A stretch of 64,000 nucleotides of DNA from Begonia masoniana (taxonomy: Eukaryota; Streptophyta; Magnoliopsida; Cucurbitales; Begoniaceae): assembly GCA_022432975.1 (NCBI GenBank), contig CM039502.1, positions 19,167,453-19,231,452 of the forward strand, given 5' to 3'. Both the position numbers and the translations under genes were made by a program. The notes beneath the pieces were generated by a model that saw nothing but the letters and a program-made list of their open reading frames with translations, did not search any database and was not told the origin of the DNA. Of this stretch, positions 35,624 to 46,778 are shown piece by piece (within the stretch, counting starts at the first letter, position 1; the number at the start of each line of letters is the position of its first letter).

Positions 35624-36119
35624 TTGAAAGGATTCGGATTTTGGATTTTTAGGCTCGGATTAGGGATTTTTGGGGTTTTTAGGGCTCGGATTTGTTAGAT
35701 TTTTGGATAATAATCAAAGTAAACCATTAAGGATAGTGAAATAAATAAGGTGGGGGGGGGGGGGGGGGAGGGGGGCGTGAAATGGTCGGATTTTGGGTTA
35801 AAATCGCAGCGTCGAGAGAAAAAAATTAGTTTTCTGAAACTGGGGGGCCGATCTCTTATATACTATCGAAGATCGGCCCCACGTTCCCCCCTTCCCTTGG
35901 GGTTCCTAGACTAATTTTGAGAACGGTGGGCCGATCTGAGCCAACGACCCCCCATTCTCAAGAGCAATTTTTGAGAACGGGGGGCTGGCTCAGGAGTGGA
36001 GAGAAGGGGGGTTGGGGCGGGGGGGCTCCACCTCCTACAACGATCCCCTAACAGAACAGGGGGTCGTTGTTTTTAGATCGGCCCCCCATTCAAGGTGCGG
36101 TGCACGTGGAACGGACCCC
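35624..36119. repeat. GC-rich MULE-terminus remnant with a G tract and palindromes
   Basis: It holds a run of about 19 G at about 35751-35769, broken by one A and continued by more G, which may be length-variable or mis-sequenced. It also holds a hairpin with GGGGCCGATCT arms at 35844-35880 and repeated GAACGG(G)GGG and GATCGGCCCCCC motifs. Reverse-complemented, 35740-35880 aligns with 37050-37160 (TATATAA...ATCGGCCCCCC and ACCATTTCACGCCCC), so both are ends of related MULEs facing each other. Confidence 0.6.
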
Positions 36120-36231
36120 CTGACAGAACGGGTCTTACTATCTTTGAGAGGAATTCTTTACATATGGAACATTTCCATCTTTCCCCCAAGCGATGTGGGA
36201 TTGCGCCCAACTCCCTCTCGGGTCGTCACAG
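36120..36231 (-). repeat. Probable remnant of a Cassandra/TRIM LTR
   Basis: The pieces GTCTTACTATCTTTGAGAGG, TCTTTACATATG and CCCAAGCGATGTGGGATTG, ending GGGTCGTCACA, match the LTRs of the TRIM at 43761-44696 in the same order. The 5S-like part is absent. Only part of one LTR remains. Confidence 0.5.
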
Positions 36232-36693
36232 TTGGAGTATTCACAATCTCATATTTTTGTTTGGTTGAAGTAAATGATTTATGAGTAAGGTTAAGTAGTA
36301 CGATGCATTTGAAGTAAAACTCTTGAAGGATTTGACTCAAAACAAAAAATATTATGCTAACGAAATCATTTTGGGAAATGACGAAACTCTTCTAGACCTA
36401 GTTGACAGAAACATCCCAGTGTTACGACTTGTGGAGTTTCAATCTTGGCAGTATAAACCGAAACTCCTAGTTTCGTCCTAGATTTTATCCCAAAATACGT
36501 TGTATTACATTGAAATATCAAATGAGAACCATAATTTTTGAAATAGTTGTATTTGAGAATCAAAATTCTCAGTTCTAAAATATAATCTAAAGCATTTAGT
36601 GTGGAGACTCAGAGGATATCTTTACCCTCACTGTAGAAATATATGTTGTACAATGTTTGCAAATACTGGAAGATACTGTAATTTATTGGTTGA
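36232..36693. other. Unassigned intergenic sequence
   Basis: AT-rich; no open frame, repeat or motif that I could support was seen. Confidence 0.5.
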
Positions 36694-36925
36694 TGGTTAA
36701 TTATCATTTTGAACTCCAAAGTATGAGGTTAATTTGAAACACCCCCTAAACTAAAAATTCTAACAACTAAAACCTTAAACTATTCAAAATGTAACAACTA
36801 TAATCCTAGCGAGGGGCTGATCACCCCCGTTCTCAATTTACGCCGAGAACGGAGGGCCGATCGCCCCCTGTTCTATCCAGTGCTTATGTGGCACTAGACA
36901 TATTGGGTCAGGGGGTCGATTTGGG
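36694..36925 (+). repeat. Decayed MULE, left terminal region
   Basis: It begins GGTTAATTATCATTTTGAAC and runs through ACTAAAAATTCTAACAACTA and AGCGAGGGGCTGATCACCCC to TCCAGTGCTTATGTGGCACT. Reverse-complemented 55220-55385 aligns along most of it, with an extra GC-rich block here (GAGAACGGAGGGCCGATC). Confidence 0.6.
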
Positions 36926-37280
36926 GATGGAGACACCCTGTTTTTAAACATTATGCTTGAGAATGGGACCTCGATTTGGGGCAGGAACCCACCGTTCTCA
37001 GCCCTGATTTTGAGAATGGGGGTTCGTTGCCCCACAACAGGGGGTTAATCTCCGACAGTATATAAAAAATCGGCCCCCCGTTCTGCCCCCATTTTTGGAA
37101 AAATCAATTTTCTCTTAGCCCCTTGTGATTCTAACCCAAAATAAACCATTTCACGCCCCGATCATGTTGATTTCTCAATCCCTAATCTTTTCCTTCAAAT
37201 ATCATAAAAAAAAATCTCACAAATTTGAGTTCTAAATCGTCCAAATCCTCAATGCATCATAAATCACAAAATTCCCTGAA

Positions 37281-38040
37281 ATGGCTACCAAATTGACAAT
37301 TAAACGAAATGTTGTCTCATCACAAGGAGGTCCATCACAAGGTGACCTGACCGAACATGCTCTGCCAAATCGCTCATCGTTCTCACTAGGAGGACTATCT
37401 CAAGGGGTCCAACAAACCCGACACCGTCATCACAAGGTGTTCTGACTCAAGCGCGATGACCACAAACTGTGTATGTTTCTATTGAATTTTGAAATCAGAT
37501 GTGTCAAGAACAGTTTGAGCGTGATATGCCAAACCGCTCAATTGTTCATTCCAAGATTGTCAACTTTAGAGGTTGGGAGTCATTGGAGATCAAAGAGATG
37601 TTCGACAAAATCGCTTTACACGGGGTGTACGGATTGAGGGGTGATAGCTGCGATAGAATTGTTTGCTTGTTTTATGTGAACTTGACCTCTACTGAGAGGG
37701 CATGATGTTTGTAGACGTACATCCTTGGTACAGAGATTGTTATACCTCTAGAGACAATTAATGAATTGCTCGGGTTTGTCAAAAAAGAGATTGAGGTGGA
37801 AAGATACTACCATGTTTCCGAGATTGTGATTTTTTTAGATCGACAGAGGGACTAGAGTTCCTTAAGGAAATTCATCTATCCCAACATTGCAGCGTTCATG
37901 AAACCAAGATCTAGGGATTTGAACGTCAGAGCTCGGGTTATTCACAATCTGATTACCCACACAATTCTACCTAGGGATAAACATAGAGATCTCGTGAGCT
38001 ATATGGATCTCTTTGTGATGGAGAAGTTGTACAACAGGTG
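37281..38040 (+). pseudogene. Decayed MULE accessory gene, copy 2
   Basis: From ATG 37281 (MATKLTIKR, matching MAPKLVFKQ of copy 1) the reading runs through QEQFERDMPNRSIVHSKIV, SLEIKEMFDKIALHGVYGL, CLFYVNLTSTE, ELLGF, IHNLITHTILPRD and SYMDLFVMEKLYNR. Stops and frameshifts break it, and it ends abruptly at about 38040 against the opposed transposase remnant, so the coiled-coil end is missing. It is the second decayed relative of the 429-aa protein. Confidence 0.7.
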
Positions 38041-39300
38041 ATATTACTACATTGAATGACTCACATACATTATTCAATCTCAGTTCACACTTGGAGGTCG
38101 AAGACAATGCATGACTAGCCCAATATCTAAGATTTGTGCCTCGAAGATATGCGTGGGCATCAGGGTTAATTTGATGTAGGTTCCTCATTTCTCTCTCGAA
38201 ATGAAAAGTTGTGGTTGCTCTAGCTACATTCCGCATTGCATCTCTGTATACTCTACCCTAAAATTGGTTTTTAAAATTTGCGTACATATGCCGAAGGCAG
38301 TAGCGGTGTTCAGCTCATGGTAATTTCTACTGCACAGCAGATAACAACCTTTGATATTTGAAAGAACAATAGAGTCAACATAAAATAATATAACTACCAC
38401 AACACCTCAATATTTGAAAGAACAATAAAAAATGCATTATACTTTTTGTCGAACCGAAACAAATGTCAATTTGTATCCCGATTCAATATTTAGGTCTTCC
38501 TTCAAATAATTTCAAAAATCACGTCCATGAGTCCATACACTCTGATTCAACATTGGCAACATCAATGTGATATATTTCATTGTTGTCATCAATGCTCACG
38601 GCTGTCAGTAATTGGCCGTGACATGAGTCTTTTAGATGACAATCATCCAAACAGATAATAGTTCTAACACACTGCAACAAAATTGCCTTGTAAGCAGCCA
38701 TACACATCTTCATTCTTTCGAATACATATGACTCATTATCGGCAGAGCCCCCCACCAAGTGAGTCTGTGGGCTCAATGTGCTACCCGGATTTGATCTATG
38801 TATTTCTTCTGCGTACGACCACAATAGCTTGTATTGTTCGTCGTCTTTCTATTAATTAAGTTTTCAACCTTTGCTTCTTGCTCTTTTGGCAATACTTAAT
38901 GTAATGTTGACATTCAAATCATTTCTCACTGTCTCTATAATGGAAGGAATTTCCCACGTAGGTTGACTTTTGAACTTATCCAAATAATGATTTGCCACCC
39001 ATTTTGCAGTAGCTTGTCAGTTCTCAATTTTCCTTGAACAATTGTGAGAATCGTTGAAACTCTTTATTTGAAACGTAAGCTCATTTTGCATATTCGAACC
39101 ATGCGGTCACAAATCACATCTGTCTTCACATACTGCCGTCAGTCGCCGAGATTCACTTTTAATGAATTTGATTCCATAACCATTATTCAAAGCATATTCT
39201 ACTATTTCTTCTCTAATTGCCTTTAAAGAGCTATATTTTTTTCCTAGATAAAATCTTATATAAATTTCTTTCTTTATCGATATTCTTTCCACCTCATCAT
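37967..39300 (-). pseudogene. Decayed MULE transposase
   Basis: Minus-strand pieces in order: a MuDR-type N-terminal zinc region (39292-39107: KYSSLKAIREEIVEYALNNG, AVCEDRCDL); the start of the DDE core (38824-38519: WSYAEEIHRSNPGSTLS, IICLDDCHLKDSCHGQLLTA); and a late core piece (38236-37967: ASHALSSTSKCELRLNNVCE, SFNVVISP) with the third acidic residue. The middle with the second Asp and the SWIM finger are missing. It is related to, but clearly diverged from, the intact transposase at 16230-18804. Confidence 0.8.
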
Positions 39301-39454
39301 CCTCCGAGTCAACCAGTGTTCAAAGCTCATCATCTAGAGTGTTCTATGCCAATTGCACATCTATTTCTTCATTACCTTCTAGGTGATCGAATGCCCGAAG
39401 ATCACCATATATAAGCGTGGAGGACAAATACCAGTCCATATTGGTATCACAAGT

Positions 39455-40323
39455 TGTTGTTGTTAAATTATTTCTCTAGAATTATTGTGTTTCTAATCCC
39501 AAATGAAACTACACCAGAGAATCACAATCCTGTTCTTGATTAAATATAAAAACGAATGCGGAAGCGTACTTGAATCTTTAGCCATGGCTAATCGTGGTTT
39601 TTGATCTTCCAAAAGTGTAGAATAGTTAGGGTTCCAAATTCTTTCTGTTGATGGGGATACGAAAAGATGCCTTTTATTCTACCTTTTGGGGACCATAACC
39701 CAACTGCCTTATAGCAGTTACAAAACTTTGCCTATTTCTAATTGGCCCCTTCATCAAATTAGAAATTCCGCATATGGTATCCACAATAAATATTCATGAA
39801 GTTTATTGCCCTGAAGTCAAATTTCTTATTTCAAAATAGACCACATAATTTTGACTTATTACAATTGATGACCATATACATTCATTTAATTATATAAATG
39901 TCCCAAAAATTCTAACAATCTCCCACTGGACACATATACAATATAATGAATGTGATATCCTTAGCGTGCACATGTTTTGTCATCATATCTGAGGACATTC
40001 TGAACAATCTCGTCCATTAATCATATTGACATAAGATCAAAGCGGTCTTCATTGTATCAATCACAACTAAACCCATCAATGGTCACGTACATCAACATGA
40101 CTAAATGACATAGATCCATCATGAATTAGTGGCATGAAAGTTATATGCAAGGTGATCTGTTCATGTCAATTTTCAACTGGTCCTACTTAACTTTAGTGAG
40201 ATCAAACTTTAAACATAATTGTACAAAGTGTAATGAACTGAATAATACTTCATTTCTGATCAGAATAAAAATATATAAATAAATGTCAGTAAAACAACCA
40301 AACTGAAAAACAACCAAACTACA
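39455..40323 (-). repeat. Element F 3' LTR (boundaries approximate)
   Basis: The right edge (ACCAAACTACA at 40323) follows the minus-strand purine tract GAGTGGGAGTT. The left edge is placed at TGTTGTTGTTAAAT near 39455 because it gives a TG end, but no partner LTR is available to confirm it. It includes ACAATCTCCCACTGGACACA, typical of this kind of copia LTR. Confidence 0.5.
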
Positions 40324-40337
40324 AACTCCCACTCAAA

Positions 40338-43300
40338 CTAGAGATCATCCATTTCTATGACAACCATACGAGCAATATGCTCATGAAAGACACTAGGCGG
40401 CAAACCCTTTGTTAGGGGGTCCGCTACCATGGATTTTGTACCTAAGTGTTTTATAGAAATCTGCCCACTTTGTACCATTTCTTTCACAACACGGAACTTG
40501 ATGTCGATATGCTTCGTCTTCATCGAGCTACTATTGTTATTGGAATATAACACAGCTGATCTATTATCACAAAATAACCCAAGGGGTCTTTCAATCCCTT
40601 CTAGAATACGCAGCCCAGTGACAAAGTTCTTCAGCCATATCGCATGATTTGATGCTTCGTAACAAGCAACAAATTCTGCTGCCATAGTGGCGGAAGCTGT
40701 AAGTGCCTATTTGGCACTTCTCCAAGAAATGGCTCCACCAGCTAACAAAAAATGTAACCTGAAGTGGATCTCATACTATCTTGGCATCCTGCAAAATCGG
40801 AGTCAGAATACCCAATGATCTCAAGACGGTCTGATCTCCTATATGTGAGCATGTAATTCCTAGTTCTTTTCAGGTATCTCATCACTTTTTTGGCTGCTTT
40901 CCAGTGATCTATACCTGGGTTGCTTAGATATCTGCCTAACACACCTACTATGTATGTAATATCCGAACGCGTACAAACTTGAGCATGCATATGACTTCCT
41001 ACCGCCGAAGCATAGAGAATCTTTTGCATTTCTTGAATTTCAAGACTTCCCTTAGGGCATTGTTTGAGATTAAACTTATCTCCCTTAGTGACCAGGGTGT
41101 TACCTGGTTTACAATCTTGCATGCTAAATCTCTTAAGTACTTTATCGATATAGATCATTTGTGACAATCCAAGAATACCTCGAGAACGATCTCGATGTAT
41201 ATGAATTCCTAATACAAATAAGGCCTCATCAAGTTCTTTCATATCAAAATTTCTTGACAAAAATATCTTGGTTTGGTGCAATAAGCCTATATCATTTGTG
41301 GCAAGCAAAATGTCGTCCACATATAGAACCAAAAATATGTGCTTACTCCCAGTGAACTTGGGATACACACAATCATCAATTAAATTCACTTCAAAACCAA
41401 ATGAGAGAATTATTTCGTGAAACTTATGGTACCACTGACGAGACGCTTGCTTAAGCCCATAGATTGATTTCTTTAATTTGCAAACCATATTTTTTGGGTC
41501 TCCCGACACAAAGTTTTCTGGCTGCACCATATAAATCGTTTCATCAATGTCACCATTGAGAAACGCCTTCTTTACATCCATCTGATGTAGCTCCATATCG
41601 AAATGCGCAACAAGTGCCATGATTGTCCTAAAAGAGTCCATAGTTGAAACCGGAGAAAAAGTCTCTTTATAGTCAACTTCGTATTTTTTAGTAAAACCTT
41701 TTGCCACAAGACGAGCTTTATATTTCTCCACATTACCGTTTGAATCCCTTTTGGTCTTAAAAATCCATTTACAACCAACAGGTTTTGCACCTTCCGGTAG
41801 TGGGACAAGTTCCCAAACTTTATTGTCCTGCATTGACTTATACTCCTCATTCATTGCTTCGACCCACTTTACCGAATTGGAACTTTCTATGGCTTGACGA
41901 AAGTTGATAGGATCATCTTCCATCATGCCAATATTATTCTCATGTTCCTGGAGAAATACTACATAGTCATCCAAAATAGCACTTTTCCTTTCTCTCGTGG
42001 ATCGCCGTAATGACACTTGGACCTCAATCACTTCTTCAAGAGGTTGTTGAGTTTGTACCTCTGGGAGATCAACAATGCCTTGATTTTCTAGAATTCTGAT
42101 ATTATTAATGACCAGAGTGGAATCTTGATCATTGTTTAAAGCAATCGAAATAGGAATCAACTCCACATTAACCGTAGATGAAGTTGATTCTTCCTCAAAG
42201 ACAAAGTCCTTTATTTTATTCTTCTCCCCAAACTCAATATCCTCGAAGAATATAGCTATACCCGTTTCAAAAATTGACCTTGATTTGGGATCATAAAACT
42301 TATAGCCCCTCGATCGCTGAGAATAGCCAATAAAGTAGCTGCTCACAGTCTTGGGATCCAACTTATTCTCATGTGGCCTATAAGGCCTTGCCTCAGTTGG
42401 ACATCCCCAAACATGAAAATGCTTCAGACTGGACTTTTGCCCCAACCAAAGCTCAAAAGGTGTTTTAGCAGCTGCTTTTGTCGGCACTCTATTCAGAATG
42501 TATGCTGCCGTCTTTAGTGCCTCACTCCAGAGTGATTCTGGCAAGGATGAATGGCTAACCATACTCCTTACCATGTCCTGTAGAGTGCGATTTTGTCTTT
42601 CTGTTACACCATTCATGCTTGGAGAGCCCGACATGGTGTATTGTGGGACGATACCACACTCTTTTAGGTATTTGGAAAAAGGCCCTAGACGTTGTTCACC
42701 TGAACTATTGTACTGACCATAGTATTCACCACCACGATCGGACTTTATTTTCTTTATCCTTTTGTCGAGTTGATTTTCAACTTCAACCTTGAATGACTTG
42801 AACACATCCAATGTTTGAGCCTTTTCATGAATAAGAAATATGTATGCATATCTCAAAAAATCATCAATGAATGATACAAAGTAGCGTTGACCATTCCAAG
42901 AAGGTGTTAGAAATGGTCCAAAACATCCGTATGTATCAATTCTAAGACTTCTGTAGCCCAATATGCACCTAATTTCTTTTCTTTGGTTTGTTTTCCTTTA
43001 ATGCATTCAATACAGACATTAAAGTCCGCAAAATCAATGGAGTTTAGAATTCCATCCGACACAAGTCGTTCAACTCTATTTCTAGAGATGTGACCTAAGT
43101 GCTTGTGCCACAATGCACCAGAATTATAATTATTTATCTTTCGTTTTGTACCTTTTGATTCAACATTTAGGGTTTCATGATATGAAACATTTGTATCAAG
43201 CAAATAGAGATTGTCATATTGCATAAGTGAACCAGGTTCCAACAACATTAGAATCAATAGATAACATAAACTGATTGTTTCCAAAGGAACAAGTGTAACT

Positions 43301-43700
43301 AAATTTGTCCAAATAACAAACAGAAACCAAATTCCGTCTAAACGACGGTACAACAAAAGTATCTATTAGATCCAAATAGAAACCAGTACTAAGCAACAAT
43401 CTAAAATGACCAATTGCTTCCACTTCTACCGACTTTCCATTGCCCACATAGATACTTCTTTCAGTATCACTTGGCTTTCGGTAGCTCAAACAACCTTACA
43501 TTGAAATACTGATGTTAGTAGTAGCACCGGAATCTAACCACCAAGTATTTCTAGGTACTGAAGCTAAGTTAACTTCAGAACAAACCAAATTAAGAAATGT
43601 ACCTTTCTTCTCGCACCACGCACGATACTTGGCACACTCCTTCATGTGTCTGGGTTTATTGCATAAGAAACAAAGGTCACCACCTTTATGTTATTTTTTT
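40338..43700 (-). pseudogene. Element F pol (zinc knuckle, protease, integrase, RT, RNase H), frameshifted
   Basis: Minus-strand order: CCHC knuckle CFLCNKPRHMKEC (about 43680-43640); protease WWLDSGATTNIS (about 43540); pre-integrase HKHLGHISRNRVERLV; integrase core with [15 protein letters not shown] and [11 protein letters not shown]; a long open frame 42961-40742 with RT ([12 protein letters not shown]); and RNase H (AAEFVACYEASNHAIWLKNF, LFCDNRSAVLYSNN, KHIDIKFRVVKE) ending EMDDL at 40338. Frameshifts lie near 43400-43350, 42960 and 40742, with a nonsense codon near 40710 (SAK*ALTAS). RT and most of integrase are otherwise intact. Confidence 0.85.
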
Positions 43701-43755
43701 TCACTTGGACCCGCAGCATCCACATTCTTTCTTTTCTTGCCCTTGTCCTTAGAGG

Positions 43756-43760
43756 TGCTT
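43756..43760. repeat. TRIM target site duplication (right copy 44697-44701)
   Basis: TGCTT lies on both sides of the TRIM and joins the copia gag sequence when the TRIM is removed. Confidence 0.9.
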
Positions 43761-44192
43761 TGTAACGACCCCTTTTCCCAGCAAGATATTGTCTGCTTTA
43801 GGGATTGGGCCGTAGCCCAATATCCTCCCCTCACGACTTTGTTTGGCGAGGACTTCCTAGTCGGTCACCCAACCTGGTACTACTCTCGCCGAAGCACTTT
43901 TAACTTCGGAGTTCTTATGGGATCCGTTGCCAATTGTGCTCCAAAACGCGTCTTACTATCTTGGGAAGGTCTCTTTACATATGTTTCATTTCACATACTT
44001 CCCCAAGCGATGTGGGATTGTGACGACCCCCTTTCTACGAGTGAACCCTCCGGCCCAAGTCCAACCCGGGATCCGCAAAGTTTTAACCCAGCACGTCATC
44101 CTCCGACCCCAACTGGGTCGCAAAGGCAGCCTCTGAGGATTCGTGGATCATTGGGTGGTTCTACCACATACGTGTCAAGTCGGGTCATCACA
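43761..44192 (-). repeat. Cassandra TRIM 3' LTR
   Basis: It begins TGTAACGACCCC and ends GGGTCATCACA. The 5S-like segment is at about 43846-43928. Confidence 0.9.
43846..43928 (-). other. 5S rRNA-like segment in Cassandra LTR (second copy 44350-44430)
   Basis: The minus strand reads GGATCCCATAAGAACTCCG, AAGTTAAAAGTGCTTCGGCG, AGAGTAGTACCAGG, TTGGGTGACC and AGGAAGTCCTCG. These match the plant 5S rRNA internal region in order, with the box A, intermediate and box C parts of the Pol III promoter recognisable and a few changes each. The 5' and 3' ends of 5S are not conserved, so this is not a functional 5S rRNA gene. Confidence 0.88.
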
Positions 44193-44248
44193 ATCACCCC
44201 TCCTCGGGGGCCCAACGTCCTTGTTGGCCACATTTCTGGTTGGGTACA

Positions 44249-44261
44249 GGCACTGATACCA
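44249..44261 (-). other. TRIM primer binding site
   Basis: TGGTATCAGTGCC on the minus strand, two bases after the right LTR, differs from the tRNA-iMet complement at one base. Confidence 0.8.
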
Positions 44262-44263
44262 TT

Positions 44264-44696
44264 TGTAACGACCCATTTTTCCAGTAAGATATTGTCCGCT
44301 CTGGGGATTGGGCCGTAGCCCAATATCCTCCCCTCACGGCTTTGTTTGGCGAGTACTTCCCAGTCAATCACCCAACCTAGTACTACTCTCGCCGAAGCAC
44401 TTTTAACTTTGGAGTTCTTATGGGATTCGTTGCCAATTGTGCTCCAAAACGCGTCTTACTATCTTGGGAGGGTCTCTTTACATATGTTTCATTTCCACAT
44501 ACTTCCCCAAGCGATGTGGGATTGTGACGACCCCCTTTCTACGACTGAACCCTCCGGCCCAATTCCAACCTGGGATCCACGGAGTTTTAACCCAGCACGT
44601 CATCCTCCGGCCCCAACCGGGCCGCAAAGGCAGCCTCTGAGGATTCGCGGAGCATTGGGTGGTTCCACCACATACGTGTCAAGTCGGGTCATCACA
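44264..44696 (-). repeat. Cassandra TRIM 5' LTR
   Basis: It matches the other LTR end to end with scattered substitutions. TGTAACGACCCA at 44264 and GTCATCACA at 44696 mark the edges. Confidence 0.9.
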
Positions 44697-44701
44697 TGCT
44701 T

Positions 44702-45324
44702 GCCAGATGAGTACTTTCTGTCCTTTCTTGCTTCAATCTCTCTTCCTCTTGGACACAGTGAGAAATCAGTTCATTCAAACTCCACGTTTCTTTCTAACAG
44801 TTAAAACTGACCTTAAAGTGGTTGAACTGAACCGGAATAGAAATAAGAATGAGATGCACAAATCCTCGTGCAAATCCAGCTTTAGTGCCTTTAGTTTCGA
44901 AGCAAGATGAGACATCTCCATGATGTACTCCCTTATGTTTCCCTTGCCCTTATACTTCATTGAAATCAAGCTCTTCAGAATAGTGCTTGCTTTAGCCTTA
45001 TCGCTTTTGGCAAAGCGCTTCTCGATCTCTGCAAGGTACTCCTTGGCGTTGGTGGTGTCCTCAGACACTGCACCCCTAAACACCTCTGGAATGGCACGCT
45101 TGATGATCATCAGACTCATGCGGTTGGAGCGATCCCACTTCTCAAATCTAGCTCTCTCTTCAGAGGAGCTAGTTGCCGTAGGAGTAGTGGGTTTCTCCAT
45201 CCGAATCGCAAGGTCCATGTCCATGCACCCGAGAACTATCTAATGTTCTCCTTCCAGTCCTTAAAGTTGGTACCATTAAGGACCGGTACGGAACTTAGGT
45301 TGGCAGAAATATTCGCAACATTCG
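44702..45324 (-). pseudogene. Element F gag (5' part)
   Basis: The minus strand from 45324 reads ANISANLSSVPVLNGTNF, KDWKENI, then a frameshift, then MDMDLAIRMEKPTT, RFEKWDRSNRMSLMIIKRAI, KEYLAEIEKRFAKSDKA, LISMKYKGKGNIREYIMEM and SHLASKLKALKLDLHEDLC. This is the copia gag (UBN2/retrotran_gag type). A second shift lies near 44840, and the frame is then cut by the TRIM; the knuckle lies beyond it at about 43660. It would assemble the particle coat if intact. Confidence 0.8.
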
Positions 45325-45339
45325 CTGAAATAGAACATT

Positions 45340-45857
45340 ATAAATTATAAATAACAAGCTCGCAACCATAATTATCAATAAAATTCAAAATAATTGGCAA
45401 ATCCTATCTCAAGATACCTAGCGCACCATTAATTTCAAGTCTTTGAACAGTAAATTAACTGCAAGTGATAATCTTGTTGTAATAATCAAACATTAACAAT
45501 AATGCATGATAAATAACAAACCTCTCTTTGGATTGACTTATTATTCTCATGTAAAATCCTTATAATCGTTACGTGTTTACTATCACAGGTAATTATGTAG
45601 TCCGGCCAACTATTAATCTTTCTTTCGGCCGATTAATAATCGCATGAATTTACACACTTACATACATTCAAAATTCGTCATGAACAATCTACGTAAGAGA
45701 GGTCACTTTGGCGACATCTTATTTCAATTTATTCAATCGGAATGATGAACTATAATAATGCTATTATATGGTATGCCAATTAACAGAAAATAGGGGTTCG
45801 GTCGACGTAACCTTCGGTCGACTTAACTGTCAAGTGTCACTGTCTCTGCCAAAACTG
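45340..45857. other. Unassigned AT-rich stretch, probably element F leader
   Basis: No open frame, PBS or LTR match was found. A TTCTATTTCAG at about 45325-45336 (minus) may be a splice acceptor, which would make part of this a leader intron. The join at about 45858 to the middle of an E-family LTR looks like a deletion junction. Confidence 0.4.
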
Positions 45858-46618
45858 TTTTCTGTCAGTAGGAGTCATTTAATAAGTTAAGGTTTCCTGT
45901 CTTTAGGGTAAATTCAATTGGATGATGTGGGTAGTGCTTTTTTGATCGGATGAGTAAATCATCCGGCTGACATCATCGGCAGGAGTAGTTTAAACTTTGT
46001 CGTTTTGTGATCGGATGATGCGAGTAAAGATGAGTAATCGGATGATGTAAGTAGTGCTGTTTTGATCGGGTGAGTAAATCATCCGGCTGACGTCATCGGT
46101 AGGTGTGGTTTAAACGTTGTCGTTTAGCTATCGGTGGAAGTAAGTATAAGGTTTGTCGTCTTGTGTTTTGGGCAATGTCTAAGAACCACGTGCATTGCAC
46201 ATGACCATCGGTAGATGTCTTCTACCGGGCGATGACTAATGAGTCACGCGAAGTGCACATGATAATCGGGCGATGTGTCCCCTATCGACAAACGCCTGCA
46301 TATCCATGCAGCCTGGGAACGATGGAGTTGAGTGATCTGAGGGCATGTCTCTTCTGCCCGATTTTGTTATGTGACTAATGTCCGAGCATTGTCACTCAAT
46401 TCTGTGACATAGTAAGACAAAAGTGTAATGGAGAAGTCGTGTTTATGAAGGGTTCAGTTTCGTCTGACATTGTGATGTCTCTGAGTTCTGTTTAAGGAAA
46501 GAAACAAAAAATAATAATAATGTAATAATAACAAGAAGACAAGATGAAACAGAGAACTAATTAGCAAATAATCGAAGGATGTTTATGATTATGTCACGAC
46601 CCTGCTGGGGTTGTTACA
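45858..46618 (+). repeat. Element E 5' LTR (truncated, last about 760 bp)
   Basis: It matches about 52975-53849 from GTTTTCTGTCAGTAGGAGTC onward and ends GGGGTTGTTACA. It has two copies of the roughly 120-bp motif-bearing repeat where the 3' LTR has three. Confidence 0.85.
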
Positions 46619-46622
46619 ATTA

Positions 46623-46634
46623 TGGTATCAAAGC
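46623..46634 (+). other. Element E primer binding site
   Basis: TGGTATCAAAGC lies four bases after the LTR, one mismatch from the tRNA-iMet complement. Confidence 0.8.
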
Positions 46635-46778
46635 AAAACCGGGCTCTAAAATCGATTCTATAGACTGCCTTCAAGCACAGACCATCACATGAGCACACTC
46701 CAACAACTGTAAGTGTTTATGATTTTAGCAATGTCCTTAAGTTAAGATGTGTTTATGAATAATTGTTTAGAAATCCCA

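Larger units (their letters stand above)
43761..44696 (-). mobile_element. Cassandra-type TRIM retrotransposon (936 bp)
   Basis: Two LTRs of 432 and 433 bp (43761-44192, 44264-44696) with TG...CA ends flank only 71 bp. On the minus strand a PBS (TGGTATCAGTGCC) follows the right LTR and a purine tract (CCCGAGGAGGGGTGAT) precedes the left one. A 5-bp duplication TGCTT bounds it. Each LTR holds a segment matching about 80 bases of plant 5S rRNA, the defining trait of Cassandra. It has no coding capacity and depends on other elements' enzymes. It sits inside copia F. Confidence 0.9.
39455..45857 (-). mobile_element. Element F: Ty1/copia retrotransposon, 5' end truncated, with nested Cassandra TRIM
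   Basis: The order on the minus strand is gag, zinc knuckle, protease, integrase, RT, RNase H, which defines copia. The 3' LTR is about 39455-40323 and a PPT precedes it. On the right, gag starts near 45324 just after a TTCTATTTCAG that looks like a 3' splice site. No PBS or 5' LTR was found: about 45340-45857 is AT-rich and unassigned, then an E-type LTR starts mid-sequence. It disrupts the decayed MULE. The TRIM interrupts gag. Confidence 0.78.

Noticed and set aside
43846..43928. Genuine 5S rRNA gene
   Set aside because: Only the central part matches, both 5S ends are missing, and the segment lies within paired TRIM LTRs.
44096..44371. 91-codon minus frame spanning the TRIM interior
   Set aside because: It crosses LTR and PBS; TRIMs have no coding capacity.
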